Assembly (NCBI RefSeq): GCF_029784165.1
Contig: NC_073696.1
Span: 175,016,912-175,080,911 of the forward strand
From: Wyeomyia smithii
Lineage: Eukaryota > Arthropoda > Insecta > Diptera > Culicidae
Reading direction: 5' to 3'
Length of the DNA stretch: 64,000 nucleotides
Part shown: positions 31,846 through 42,931 of the stretch, one piece after another
Layout: each line of letters begins with the position of its first letter
How positions within the stretch are numbered: the stretch's first letter is position 1
Notes under the pieces: generated by a model
The model's input: the letters and a program-made list of their open reading frames with translations, nothing else
What the model was told of the DNA's origin: nothing
Databases searched by the model: none
Made by a program: the position numbers and the translations under genes

Positions 31846-32760
31846 TCGTAAAATGGTCTATTGGCCCTGACTAGAGATCCTCAGAGGGAGAGATAAGCGA
31901 TGAAAAAAACCGCTGATTTGGCAACTAGGTTTCACATATCATAGGCGCCAGATCTCTTCTCAAAGCGCAATCACAGACAGACGTCCAAGTAACAATAACA
32001 TTTATCAAAATTTCCGTGTAAATTTTCAAAGTAAACTGCGTTAAAAATCACTTGTACACTAGCACCGCCCGGTGACCTTATCGCTACAATACATTTTTTT
32101 TCGCTGGTGTACGAGGCCGGCGGTACTGGTAGCGCTATCTGGTTACGGATCGCTACTACAAAAAACTTTACACAAGTTTGGAACTCAGCTTGGACGTCTT
32201 TTTGCGGCGCAATGTTCACTAACTTTTTTATTCGGCTCGTATAACTGATGGTGACGGTGGAAGTCCTGGGGAAAAATAAAGTGCATCACAAAAACCGTGA
32301 AGGTGTTAAATTTTATGTTTATGTTTAATTTTATATACTTTCATCATTATTCTGTAGACCATACAAAGGGTTTGTGAACCACCAGTTAAAAATCACTGTG
32401 ATGAAGCAACTTTGGAGCATTCTCAATTCATGTTTAAGCAATAAAACATGGAAAACGTGTAAAAATAAATATATTCTTTATTTAACCTTTTTGCAATACC
32501 TTTCAATGTGTTACCTTTCTTGTTCGTTTGGCTCGAATTTTGACATGTTCGTTTGGCTCACAACACTCTCTTCGCATATCTCTCCCTCTGAGTATTGCTA
32601 GCCCTGACCACTCTGTTGATATTGGTTTGGTTTTTACTTGCGAAAGTAGAGGAGAGGAATATTTTTGCTTTTGTTTTCACACATAAATTGACAATTGCAT
32701 ATGAAAACTCGCGTAGGCACCTTAAAAATCTCTTTTACTTGTGTCAGGGCCAATAGGATC
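31846..32760. repeat. Inverse-repeat rich region right of the copia element
   Basis: tcgtaaaatggtcta (31846-31860) is the inverse of tagaccattttacga at 27461-27475, so the copia element sits inside an older element. Segments 31864-31905 and 32575-32620 are inverse of each other (ccctgac ... ctcagagggagagat). Copy C of the dispersed repeat lies at 32620-32740. No gene was recognised. Confidence 0.5.
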
Positions 32761-33740
32761 TATGTCGAATACGGAGAATTAGGTGCGTTCTAAAGCACTC
32801 TTATGGTGCACAGTGCAACGTTCCATAGACAAAAATCAAAAGAGTGGATTTCTTATTGAATTAATTCTATACGCTGGTATGTTTCATACATGTTTGAGAC
32901 ATACTGTAATGATATTATTAACCTCCCAAGTTCACTCATACGATTATGGCACGCATCTACTGCGAAGTGGTTTCACCTTCAACTATTCAAGTGACACGTT
33001 ATTTAAAAAAATCTTGGTTTTTAAATTAATATTTTAATATACTCTATATTTTGTCATGTTAAAACCAAAATGGCAACGGTAGAGGCATGTAACTACTACA
33101 TTTCACATGTTACTATTGAGACATAACGTAGCGCATTTGGAAGTTAAAGGCTTCTTAGTCATGCTTATTTATGCTTAAAGAAAAAAGACACTTTCGATTT
33201 AAAATCGATTGTCAAAAAAAGTACCTCAACGTACCTCTCTGAATTTCACTTTTTCCTCTTATTTGGAATATCTTTCAAACTTTGGAAGTAATTGCCATTG
33301 CTCAAGTTTGCTCTTTCAACCGAAATTCGCGTTTTCGTTTGATACCTCTGGAACCAAGAGCAAGCAATTTGTCTTACATCTGCCCCTTATTTTTATGTAT
33401 AACACGTAATTTATGTGCAAAACACATAAAAGATTCCTGGATTAACAATGTCTAGATGTTTTGCAACAGTAAACCGTAAATAAACACAATTAAAAGAGAT
33501 TCTAATAGAAATAATCATAAAATCATCATCTAATATAAATAATCATAAAATCATGGCGTTTAGGTCACTTTTTCATCACCTAGAAATTATTTTAATATGC
33601 TTTTCAAGCCTTTTATCTCGAAATGGATAGTATTCTTGGAAAATTATCATTTTATGCTTCTGTACAAAAAAACGGCGTTTGAGACATTTTTGCGATGACG
33701 TTTTTGACATTCATCAATTGTACCAAAAGTAGCTCTCATC
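32761..33740. other. AT-rich spacer
   Basis: No supported gene, RNA or TIR pair. A short tandem of taataatcataaaatcat words occurs at about 33510-33555. Confidence 0.35.
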
Positions 33741-33756
33741 GGTACTAAACATTTTT

Positions 33757-33997
33757 TTTTATTCTCGCTTATTTTCCGTCGGTCTAGTTCCGCCACTGTT
33801 GTGGCCAATCACCGACGCCCAGGGAGGCGACTCCACACCCAGGACCCTAACTCACGACCCGTTTATTAACGGGCCGGCGCCAACGGCTTTACTTCCACAT
33901 GCGATGGAAGGCGTGATCCCAGAGATTTTTCGCCTCAGAAAATCTCCCGGTGTCGGCTAGGATTGAATCTAGACCAGTTGGGTTGGTGTGAGTGGAT
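33757..33997 (-). mobile_element. tRNA-derived SINE with 16-bp TSD
   Basis: The direct repeat GGTACTAAACATTTTT flanks it at 33741-33756 and 33998-34013. Read on the minus strand it has a box-B-like AGATTCAATCCTA near its 5' end, an A-box-like CAACCCAACTGG before it, and an A-rich 3' end. The 241-bp body is GC-rich against AT-rich flanks. Unlike the two SINEs at 48.5 and 51.9 kb it belongs to another family. Confidence 0.75.
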
Positions 33998-34193
33998 GGT
34001 ACTAAACATTTTTCGTGTCACAACAATTTAAAACAAAAATACTAGAATGGCTGTTTTGATTTTTGTCCCGCATTCCCATATACATTCAACGCACTGTGGC
34101 GTCATCCACAAATTGAATAAGGCATATTTTCGATTTTTTTTTTTAATTTTTAACTCTCCAAGTTTCAGAGATCTATATGAGTTTTTTTAGATT

Positions 34194-34360
34194 TGGGGCT
34201 GTCCACATACCACGTGGACAGCTTGAGGAGGGGGGGTTGTGTGATGTCCACGGTCCTTACAAAATTTTTATAATTTATATGAGCATTTGTCCACGGGAGG
34301 AGGGAGGGGGGACAAAATCGTTAAAAATCTGTCCACGTGGTATGTGAACAGCCCCTTTGT
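34194..34360. mobile_element. MITE with CCACATACCACGTGGACAG ends, copy 2
   Basis: ggggctgtccacataccacg and cgtggtatgtgaacagcccc are inverse. This is the compact form of the family seen at 17567-17984. Confidence 0.8.
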
Positions 34361-35168
34361 CTGATTTCATGTTTTCTCGTGATAATTTAAAGAGTTCAAT
34401 TTTTTTCTCGATCGAAATTGACTAATTACGTCATTTCATTCCATGTACAAAAGTTTTTGAAGTACATTGATTGGAAATATGACATAAAATTTGAAAACAA
34501 TACACGATTTTTTATTTGATCTCATCGGTTAGCAAATATTAGCAAATCATGATCTTTTTTAAAAGTTGTCCATTTAAAAATTTCTATTTTCTGAAATTTT
34601 GAAAGATGTTTCTCTTTTGTGATATCCCGCATAATCAATAACCGTAAACGGATGCCAATGATAATGTTTGATAATTACCCATACAGTCCAACCAAATCCG
34701 ACCTAGTTGTTAAGCACAATTTATGGTTATTGTTACAGACGGTGTTATGAACAGATACGCGAAGAGTGAGGTCGAAAAATCCAAGTGAACCGTCAAATCG
34801 AGGCTCCAAGTGTGCAAAGTAAACAAACTCAGGAGTGTTACTTTTCGTACAGAATGTGTATTGTAATCAGTATAATTGTTGTGAACCACGTGCAATTATG
34901 GTTTGAACGGAAAATGTGTTTGTTATGCTTGTATTATGAGTGATGCATTGAAAATTAAAAAATGTATAAACAAGCTTCGAAACTCAATTATATATCCTTA
35001 CAAAGTTTCGGAATTTCATTACACTTTCTAGTGCGTATGAAAAGTCATGCAAAAATAAATGTGGTTGCCAGAATTGTTTGGAATAGAATATTAGCAAAGG
35101 GTTGCCATATTACCGCTTACTCAATTTAGAGTAAAAACGGCCGAGCGTGTAGGTTTCATGTTTGAATC
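34361..35168. other. Spacer without recognised features
   Basis: AT-rich and single copy within the window; nothing supported. Confidence 0.3.
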
Positions 35169-35170
35169 TA

Positions 35171-35296
35171 AAGCCTGTAGTACACTCTTTGTCTAATGGT
35201 CAAATATTTGACTTTCTGACATAATGGTCAAATTTATTTGGCATCATGGTTGTTGTTTGCCCGTGCTTGCCCCATGTTGAATTGGAATACAGGCTT
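35171..35296. mobile_element. GCCTGTAGTACACTC MITE, copy 2 (internally deleted)
   Basis: It starts GCCTGTAGTACACTCTTTG and matches copy 1 until gaattgga, then jumps to the right end tacaggctt. Confidence 0.7.
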
Positions 35297-35297
35297 A

Positions 35298-35504
35298 AAG
35301 CCTGTAGTACACTCTTTGACCGAGCGTCAAATATTTGTCACTTTTTGACAGATAAAAATTTGGTCAAAGATAATTATTTGTCACTCTCCAATTTTAACAT
35401 GGGGCAAACACGGGCAAACAACAACCATGATGTCAAATAAATTTGACCATTATGTCAGAAGGTCAAATATTTGACCATTAGACAAAGAGTGTACCACAGG
35501 CTTA
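35298..35504. mobile_element. GCCTGTAGTACACTC MITE, copy 3 (full length, opposite orientation)
   Basis: It starts with GCCTGTAGTACACTCTTTGA, two bases after copy 2 ends, and its body is the inverse of copies 1 and 2. The two copies share a ttaaa junction, so one inserted into the flank of the other. Confidence 0.75.
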
Positions 35505-35729
35505 AGAGAAGAGTGGCCAAGATGGTACCCCGGTTTGCTCCAGGTTTTTTGCTCCAAACGTGATTGGCTGATTTTGACAGCACGCGTGTGTGACAATATT
35601 CAAAAGGGGTTCAGCTTGCCGTGTTGCTAAACAGCTGGTGTTTGACCCAATCATTGAGTAAGAGAAAGTGAGATATCGTGGACACAATTTTGTTTTGGTA
35701 GCGGCAAACAAAAGCAAAAACGAATTTGA

Positions 35730-35891
35730 ATGAAGTGCCAAGCGTTTGGTTGTAAAAACTACTGTGGTTCCGGTCTGGGCATTAAATTTTATCGATTTCC
35801 CAAGGATGCAGAAGTCTATCGACAGTGGCCAAAAAATGCGTGGAATCTGAAAAAGATACTCCAAATTTGAAAATCGCACGCAATAGTCGAA
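35730..35891 (+). pseudogene. THAP-domain first exon, frameshifted
   Basis: From ATG at 35730 the frame reads MKCQAFGCKN, then IKFYRFPKD and RQW, the C-x4-C and FPKD/W signature of a THAP DNA-binding domain. The frame meets TGA at 35868-35870. A one-base shift near 35830 continues it as ESEKDTPNLKIARNSRICS, where RICS is the usual end of the THAP core, directly before a possible splice donor (gtaggt). I saw no later exons. THAP domains occur in P-element transposases and in host regulators; this copy is probably a P-like or host-gene relic. Confidence 0.6.
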
Positions 35892-36230
35892 TATGCAGTG
35901 TAGGTATCTCTTTCCATTATCATGTTTATTTAGTTGTTTGAAATCAATCTTTTCATCACTAACAAACGACTTGATTTTGCAACACGATTTGAGTGTTTTG
36001 CCGAGTATTTTTCGTTGTGTTCTTTTATTTTTTCGATTTAAGTCCGGAAAAGTGAGAAAAACAAGAAAAAAAGTTTTACAGTAGAAGTATGATGATATAA
36101 ATGTAGACGAAATTTGGTTGTATTGTTTTATATGTTGTTTGTAATTTAATTTTTATTGTTGTTTATTTTTTGTTAAATAAAAATATCAAATAAATAAATT
36201 TCTCTGGTTGCACTGGATTTGCGTAAGGCA
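35892..36230. other. Spacer after the THAP exon
   Basis: AT-rich with aataaa words at 36176-36200; nothing else supported. Confidence 0.3.
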
Positions 36231-36239
36231 GGCTAATAG

Positions 36240-36873
36240 CCAAGTATGATGACAGTTCTACAAGGTATGCTATTCACGTCGATGCATTAGTATTAGTGAT
36301 CGTTATGAACTTTTTCCAATTTTGTATGGAATTTGAAATGATTTTGCATTTTAAACTAAACTTATAAAACATACTTTCCTGAAAAGTTATAGAAATGATG
36401 TTGAAACATGTTTTATTTGTGGGGAATACATAAACTTGCTGCGGTTTAGGTAAAATATGCTATTTTTCATCAATTTGCCGGTAACCTTTTTGCACTTTTC
36501 GTTTTTTTATTGTAGTCTAATAGCGCTCCTAAATTGAGTCGCTTATGCTTCATACAGTAACAAAAGTCATGAGCTATGACAATGACTGAGATTATGCTCC
36601 AACTATTAGAAATATAGCATTTTTATATATTTTATTTCGACATATTGTCGCAATTTTTCACACTAAATCTAAATTAATATCAATTTCTAGTGTGTTTCAA
36701 CTGGAGATTCACTCTCCAATTAAAAAAATCAAATATAAAACAACACAAAACGAGAAATTTCCGAAAATGTTCCGAATTCCATACAAAAAACGAAAATTTT
36801 CATAACGAGATTTGTTTGTGTGCGTGGATAGATAAAAATGTGGCATACCTTGTATAACTGTCATCATACTTGG
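36240..36873. mobile_element. MULE-like MITE with perfect 9-bp TSD
   Basis: The termini CCAAGTATGATGACAGTT and their inverse match over 31 bp with one mismatch. GGCTAATAG is duplicated at 36231-36239 and 36874-36882. A 9-bp duplication is typical of Mutator-like elements. The interior, 634 bp, has no transposase. Confidence 0.75.
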
Positions 36874-36883
36874 GGCTAATAGC

Positions 36884-37161
36884 GACTTTCTTTATTCCAC
36901 CAGCTCACCTCGTTTTGACCTGGAAGCGCACTAACTGCTGTCAAAACCCTTCTTTATTCGCTCGATTTTGACCCAGTTTTGACCTTCCGTGCTGCCCGAA
37001 GCGCACTGTAAAATTTGTCAGCTTTAACCCACCACCGCACGTGCTAAGTTCGTAAACAATTATCTGGCATCTCTTTCTTACTTGCGTCTTGAATGGCGAT
37101 GACGTTTTATTATTTCTCGGCAGTTTTGCCCGCACACAGTGGAATAAAGAAATTCGCTATA
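36884..37161. mobile_element. MITE, ATAGCGAATTTCTTTATTCCAC family, copy 2
   Basis: Both TIRs are present (atagcgactttctttattcc and ggaataaagaaattcgctat). The body is the inverse of 11724-12002. Its left end was hit by the MULE-like element next to it. Confidence 0.75.
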
Positions 37162-37319
37162 AATAATGTTCAACTGGATATATGCTTCATAGAAGAAGAG
37201 AAAGAAGCCACTTGGTCACTCTTCTCTTACACTGAGAGAAAAGCACTGAAGAATTTCGTAAGTTATAACTTACACATAAAACACGAGCAATAAATATAGC
37301 GATATGACTATTTACATAT

Positions 37320-37449
37320 TAAAAAGTTAGCGATTAGCGAAAGTTCCGCCAATGTGGGTTTAGCGTTTAGCGGTTATCGAGCTAAATTTTCCGGTTAGCG
37401 ACTTAGCGATTAGCGTCGCTAAATTTTCGGTTAGCGGTGCCCACCACTG
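37320..37449. mobile_element. hAT-type terminus CAGTGGTGGGCACCGC
   Basis: On the minus strand CAGTGGTGGGCACCGCTAACC is followed by several TTAGCG/CGCTAA words, a hAT-like end. It abuts and cuts the open frame of the gene to the right. The opposite end was not found. Confidence 0.5.
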
Positions 37450-38316
37450 ACAGCCTGTAATATTGCTGGTTCAGACACAGCCACCCACCGGAAATATTTT
37501 GCCAGCTCCAATGGCGGTGAACTGCACTGTTTCAGCTGCTCTTTCTCGTGTGCTGGTGCTGAATTGATGATGTTCGCCCAGAGCAACCATGAGCTGTAGT
37601 GGCCCTCAATGTCTGAATGATTGGAACGCAATTCTTCTGCTAATGCTGCATCGTCACGTGTTGAATGTGCTCCGGATCTATCAGGATTTTGAGGAGAAAT
37701 CAGTGTTCGTTGCAACTTTTGGTACTGCAAATTTGACTCAACATTTAGTGAGTACACGTAGATAAAAACATTTATATTTCGTCCTCGCCACGAGCGGAGC
37801 AATCTGGGTTTGATGCTTGTCACCGAGTAGAGCTTTTTCTTAGTTTGATCCTGCAGCATTAAAGCTGATCGATGTCTTCAAATCCAGATTGTTGCTCTTC
37901 ACTCCAGGCAGGTGTTTCATCGATAAAGATTACCTTCCTATTGATCTGATATTTTGCCGTGTTCCAGATGCAGCGGAGAACACTTTCCACCGAATTTCCA
38001 GCGACATCTTCTGAAGTGATCTGTTTCGGGCGTAATTGACTTCGAAAGAATTTCCGACAAAAATCCGCTTTAAGCCAAAACAGACTTTTGGTCAAATAAG
38101 CAGCGAGAGACTCGTCGTCAGGAGTATTGTTAAGAGCTGATGCGTCCGGGATCATTTCGTTCATACCGAGGTTCATATCAATTTGGTTTTGGTTTAGATC
38201 GAATCGGCTACTTTCAAGCTCCAAAGGATCAGCCAAAAGGCTGAAATTTATTTTAAAGCGTATTACTTCTATCCGTGGTGTTTACACAGTTTAAAGTTTA
38301 ATACTTACCTACTCAT
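37450..38316 (-). CDS. Unrecognised spliced ORF, probably partial
   Basis: I read an ATG at 38314-38316 (exon 1 ATGAGTAG, donor gtaagt), exon 2 at 38240-37934 (acceptor atttcag, donor gtaatc) and exon 3 from 37850 (acceptor tgctgcag), phases consistent. The encoded protein starts MSSLLADPLELESSRFD, is mixed helical in composition, has no signal peptide or membrane segment, and includes ELAKYFRWVAVSE near the end. I know no family that matches. Exon 3 stays open until a hAT-type terminus at 37449, so the natural C-terminus is lost or lies beyond the insertion. If the 83-bp second intron is retained the frame stops at 37859. An upstream ATG in the leader opens a 48-codon frame whose stop TAG overlaps the main start. 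It may be a host gene fragment or the accessory ORF of a DNA transposon. Confidence 0.45.
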
Positions 38317-38459
38317 TGTGCAGAAAATGCTCAACAGCAAGATAGTTGCGAGAATTTTCAAAAATAATTTTGATAATTTTGAAACAGTAAACAATTTTTT
38401 TGTCTATGGAGCCGTGACGATCGGAAACAACAACAACAGCACGAAAAGGCAACATGATC

Positions 38460-38800
38460 AATGAGAACACCTCAATTTGTCTACTTTTATGAAACTTTTA
38501 TTTGTTAATTTGCTCGTTTCTTAAGTTGTAATCTATATATATTTTAATGTATTGGTATACACGTATAAAATATATATTTATTATAAGCAATGTGAAACAC
38601 ACGAACATGACTTGAAATATTTCAATAAAATGGAGTAAGATGAGTATAACATTAAATGCGTAAATTTTTTAGCAAATCGGGTAATATTTTTTAAGCGTTT
38701 CAAGTAAGTCGCTATATATAGTCAAATGTCATTGGAATCGACTTGCGATCGCATTTTGATTTTAATCTCAAATGGCAATATTTGTAATATTTACGAGTAA
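38460..38800. other. Upstream flank of the unrecognised ORF
   Basis: AT-rich, no repeat or gene recognised; it may hold the promoter of the ORF to its left. Confidence 0.3.
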
Positions 38801-38808
38801 AGAATAAG

Positions 38809-39080
38809 CACAGAGAACAGACATTCATGTTCATATAAAGAAATTTGAAAATCGTGTGTAAAAATTTGAATCAAAATACGTTAATACACTAACGACATCT
38901 GTCTTGTGGTGCCCCAGTTGCACTGTATAAATATTGCTGTATAGATATTTTATCGATATCAGCGCTTGGTTTGTAAGTGACAAAAGCGCCACATAGCGGG
39001 AGCATTACCACTTAGTGGTAAATGACGGTTGCAAGTTTTTACACATCTTTTGAAAAGAAGATGAACGTCTGTTCTCTGTG
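38809..39080. mobile_element. MITE with CACAGAGAACAGAC ends
   Basis: The ends CACAGAGAACAGACATTCAT and the inverse of CACAGAGAACAGACGTTCAT differ at one base. GAATAAG flanks both sides (38802-38808 and 39081-39087). Length 272 bp. Confidence 0.75.
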
Positions 39081-39087
39081 GAATAAG

Positions 39088-39440
39088 TAAGAACTAGTGT
39101 AAAACTTTTTTTTAACAAAACACGTTAACATACCCTAGTATTATGAATTTCATAGCAGCAATTATAAGCTTTATAACATTAAACTAATGATATTCATATC
39201 AATCTGTTTATGAAATTCATATTGGAAAGCTATGATTTTGATAAGTCTGTTCTTATAACATGCATACCTACGACCAATAAATTTTATAAGTTTGACTTAT
39301 GAAAATCGTTAGCAGTCGAGAACAAAATTTCCCCTCCAATTCATAAGCCAAACTTATGACTTTTATAAGGAATCCTTGAAGCGCAAAATCATAAGAGGTT
39401 CTTATGGAACTCAATAGTTATTTTCTCTGCGTGTAGGTTC
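39088..39440. other. Spacer with cttataa repeats
   Basis: Words like tcataagc and cttatgaaa occur about ten times between 39160 and 39415, suggesting a MITE body whose ends I cannot place. Confidence 0.3.
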
Positions 39441-39448
39441 AAATAAAT

Positions 39449-40564
39449 TAGGATTGGTCGGTCTTGAATCGAACTACAGAGAATCGATTTTTCCATCAGA
39501 ATTCTTGATTATTAGATCGATTCTCTTGCTTTGAAAAAAGCTGAAAAGATCAATTATTTTTCGATTTGATTTTCTCGATTCGAGCCCCATAATATCATTA
39601 TGAATTTAAATGATTATTTCATAAATGATAGATTATTCATTCTCACGAACACTGGTGTTAATACCTAAGGGGCCGTTCAATAATTACGGAAGCATATTTT
39701 TCCAATTTTACAACCCCCCTTCCCCCCCTTGTAAGACATCGTAAGATTTTTTGATACCCCCCTTCCCGCTAGTAAAATCTTACTATATATACTATATATA
39801 GATTTTTTTTAAAGTTTTATCCGAGGGGTAAACTGCCGTTCCAAGCATAGTTGTCCCAGCGTGCATAAGGTTTGTGTAGAACATGGGACAACTATGCTTG
39901 GAACGGCAGTAAAACAGTGAGTAAATTTGAGGTTTTGCGAGTTTTTCTGAGGAAACCTGAAAAATGAAGAGCAAATCTGAGTAACTCTTGTGTCTCTGAA
40001 TATCCATCCTTAAACTTTTTTCCCATCGCAAATATACTCATGAATGTTGCTCGGTCCCATCGTTCATATATATTTCTTGCTTCAAAGTAATCAAAGATGT
40101 GAATCATCTGAGAATTTCGGAGTAATATTGAGTAAATTAGAGTTACTCCCAAGCATAAGAGTAACTCAGATAAAAGCTGTCTCGCCCCTCGGTTTTATCA
40201 TCCTGAAGCAAGCACAATATTTCGTTTTCTCTTCTGTCTTCAATTCGAGTTAATCGTCCTTCCGTAATTTTCTTTTTATGAATTTAACCGTATACACTTT
40301 CATGAACATGGTTTTTTGAATAGCTACATTAACGATGTTTTTTTTACGTAAGATAATCAATCCACCCCCTCGCTTCCCTGTAAGATAGCGTAAGGAAATT
40401 GCACACCCCCCTCCACCCCTACAGCGCCGCAAAAAAGTGCTTTAAATGATTGATTCAACAGAGATCGATCATGCCGATCCCATTTTTCAGATGGATCGAT
40501 CCTGGGACCGTCCAGTTCAATCGATCCTGAAAATCGATCTTTCTCTGGAGATCGCCCAATCCTA
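39449..40564. mobile_element. hAT-type element, TAGGATTGG family, shorter copy
   Basis: The ends TAGGATTGGTCGGTC and the inverse of TAGGATTGGGCGATCTCCAG, with flanks aaataaat and aagtaaat (seven of eight), show the same family as 18860-22575. GATCGAT words fill 40455-40560. A second element with ggggccgttcaataattacg at 39670 and taagatagcgtaag words to 40430 is nested inside. Confidence 0.7.
39832..39910. repeat. Perfect hairpin, 27-bp arms
   Basis: ACTGCCGTTCCAAGCATAGT (first 20 bases) at 39832-39858 is exactly inverted at 39884-39910, with a 25-base loop. It is a very small palindromic MITE or a hairpin RNA candidate. Confidence 0.8.
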
Positions 40565-40578
40565 AAGTAAATCCAGGT

Positions 40579-40870
40579 TTTTACGCGCCATAATGGCGGA
40601 CGCTATAATGCAAAGTTCGTAATAAATTACCCATCCTTTTAACAACTCTGCTTACGTCAGTTTGAAGTCTGCATATATTTTATCAAAAGAAAAGTATATC
40701 TGGCGACATTTGTGTTGTTAATTTTTCAGAAATCGCAAATCTGACGTAAGCAGAGAGGTTCGCATATTACGAACACGCATAATAGCGACCGCCATTATGG
40801 TGCGTAAAAAGCTGGATAATGCGTGTTCGTAACATACGAATCTCTCTGCTAGCGTCAGATTTGTGATTTC
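40579..40870. mobile_element. Palindromic MITE, TTTTTACGCGCCATAATGG family, copy 2 plus part of a third
   Basis: One full copy runs 40579-40815 (tttttacgcgccataatggc ... gccattatggtgcgtaaaaa). At once a second left part follows in inverse orientation (gcgtgttcgtaacatacgaa ... ttggcaacacaaatg) to about 40870. Confidence 0.7.
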
Positions 40871-41175
40871 TGAAAAATTGGCAACACAAATGTATTATTT
40901 GAATGATCCCTAAAAAATTGCGAATACCTAATTTTGGGTAAAAATTTGTCTGGAGTTTTTGATATTGATATTGATTATTCGAGGTATTCAATTTTACCTA
41001 GATGATGACTTCCGTGCAGGTACTCAGAAGTGGGTGAATCATTTCTACCTAAAAGTACCTTCCCGCACATAAAGGCTGATTTGCGTCAAAAATACGCATA
41101 TTTGGGTAGTTTTATTTCTCTGCGTAAGTAACAATTACACTATATATGAGTAATCTTTCATGCACGTATAATAGT
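40871..41175. other. Spacer
   Basis: Nothing supported; some ttgggta/acccaaa words suggest further MITE debris. Confidence 0.3.
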
Positions 41176-41389
41176 ATCTTGACTAGTGATGGGAAATATT
41201 GCCCAAAACGGACATCGATAACAATCGATAATTCCGGAGCTTTTATCGATATTATCGATAAGTATCGATAATTTGACAGCTAACGTTTGCAGTAAAAAAA
41301 AATTTCAGATAGCGATGAAAAAAAACTATTTCAATGGATGGAAGGTCATCATTTTAGCTTCCTTACAAAAAAAAATATTACGTCCTTGC

Positions 41390-42345
41390 GTGCAGCCAAC
41401 CGGAACATTCGCCATGGCGGACAAAAACATGCGTGTAGCCATGTTTTTAAGCTCTTTCTTCGTTTTTTTATTAATTCCTCCTCCGTTTTCGCGACATATT
41501 GTTGGAATAGGTCTTGCGCTTCAAGTTTGTCCAGAAATTCTCGATGGGAAGCAGGTGGGGGACATTGGGCGGATTCGCCGACTTCGGTACCACATCGATA
41601 TTCAGCCGCTCCATCTCCTCCAACGATCGCTTCGAGTAGTTGACCGACGTCAAATCTGGCCAGAACACCGTGTCTTCGCGCTTATGGTGTTTCTTGATGA
41701 ACGTCGCAACTTCTGTCAGGCACTTCGTACTATAAATTTCCCCGTTCACGGCCAGCCCGGAGCGAAAGAAGAGCAACTTTAAAATCCCTTTCTCGCTGAT
41801 TGTCAGTCACAGCCGCACCTTCTTTGGGAACTTGGTCTGTGAAATAAACTTTACCTCGGTGCTCACTTCCTTTGTGGGGGAGGTAAAATACGAAAAGCCC
41901 TGCTAGTCGTTGCCATCCAGGGTGAGATAGGTCTAGTCGTCCAATACCACTGCCGCGTTGCGATTCGCCGGGAAAATCGACTTGATCATCTTAGTCAACC
42001 GCTGTCGCTGCGTCATTGCCTGCAGCTCCAAGACCAGTGGACGGGACTGCCGCTTCCTGTATGTATGCCCATGTTCCCTAGATGCTTTTTCACTGTTTTA
42101 GAGCACACACCAACCTCTCGGCCAAGTGCACGCAGCGATTTAGCCACTTTTCCCTCGGTCTTCCTCTTCAACATCCTTTGAAGCTTCTTGTCGCTGTCCA
42201 ATAGTGTCAAGATGTTGTAGATGCCAGAACCGGCATACACGGCGTCCACAAAGTGCCGCACGATGTCCGTTTTTGACGCGGCGGGGTACCGTTCTTTGAA
42301 CGCGCACACTTCTGAACGGAGTAGCTTGACTTTTTTCGCCATCAC
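41390..42345 (-). pseudogene. DD37E mariner-type transposase relic, copy 2 (longer)
   Basis: The N-terminal part at 42345-42080 (MAKKVKLLRSEVCAFKERYP ... VGVCSKTVKKHL) is a helix-turn-helix DNA-binding region. The middle (about 41950) keeps the first catalytic D region (AVVLDD) but has in-frame TAG codons. The C-terminal frame (41776-41471) has FWPDLTSVNYS and PIENFW, with 37 residues between D and E. At least two stops and two frameshifts make it inactive. The two copies in this window share most residues of the C-terminal part. Confidence 0.8.
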
Positions 42346-42547
42346 AGTTAGAGTTTGACTGATAGAGCTGTCAATTTTTTTTTGCTAACTCATGGGTTAC
42401 TATGATTGATGATGCATGAGTAGTTTCGTCAGTGCGATTGAAGGTGGACCCATGAAAAATCGGCAATTTTCGTCAATTTTTTTACCGCAAACGTTATTCG
42501 ACAAATGCAATTTTGCTATATAAATTTGTTAAAAACAGAGACAGTGA

Positions 42548-42664
42548 TGGCCCAAACAGAATGGATACGTTTGCGTTGCGTTGACGTCAATGTGACAGTA
42601 AATGTATGGGCTAACTGTCAAATTGCCGCAAACGCAACCGCAACGTATCCATTGTGTTAAGGCC
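42548..42664. mobile_element. Small palindromic MITE, CAACGTATCCATT family
   Basis: ggcccaaacagaatggatac and its approximate inverse (gtatccattgtgttaaggcc) define a 117-bp element; a fragment is seen near 855-900. Confidence 0.6.
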
Positions 42665-42931
42665 TTGAAAGACAAATTTTACGATACTGCGAATGAAAAT
42701 TCAAACAACCGGACGAGTTTAACAGCTTGTTTTGGAAAGTCTTCGGGTTTTACGCCGGGAGTGCTTTCCACGGAGTAGTTTCAAGCCGAAGTTCATTTTG
42801 AAGGTTGTATAATTAGGGAAATAATTGAAGCAGGCAAAATTCTGTCAATTTTTAAATGGCCAAAACTTCACGAAAAATGAATCAATTCTGACAAAACAGG
42901 TTTCATTTCACTGGAAAACTGTCCTAGTTTC

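Noticed and set aside
35502..35879. 125-codon minus frame
   Set aside because: Opposite to the THAP exon, which has recognisable motifs on the plus strand.
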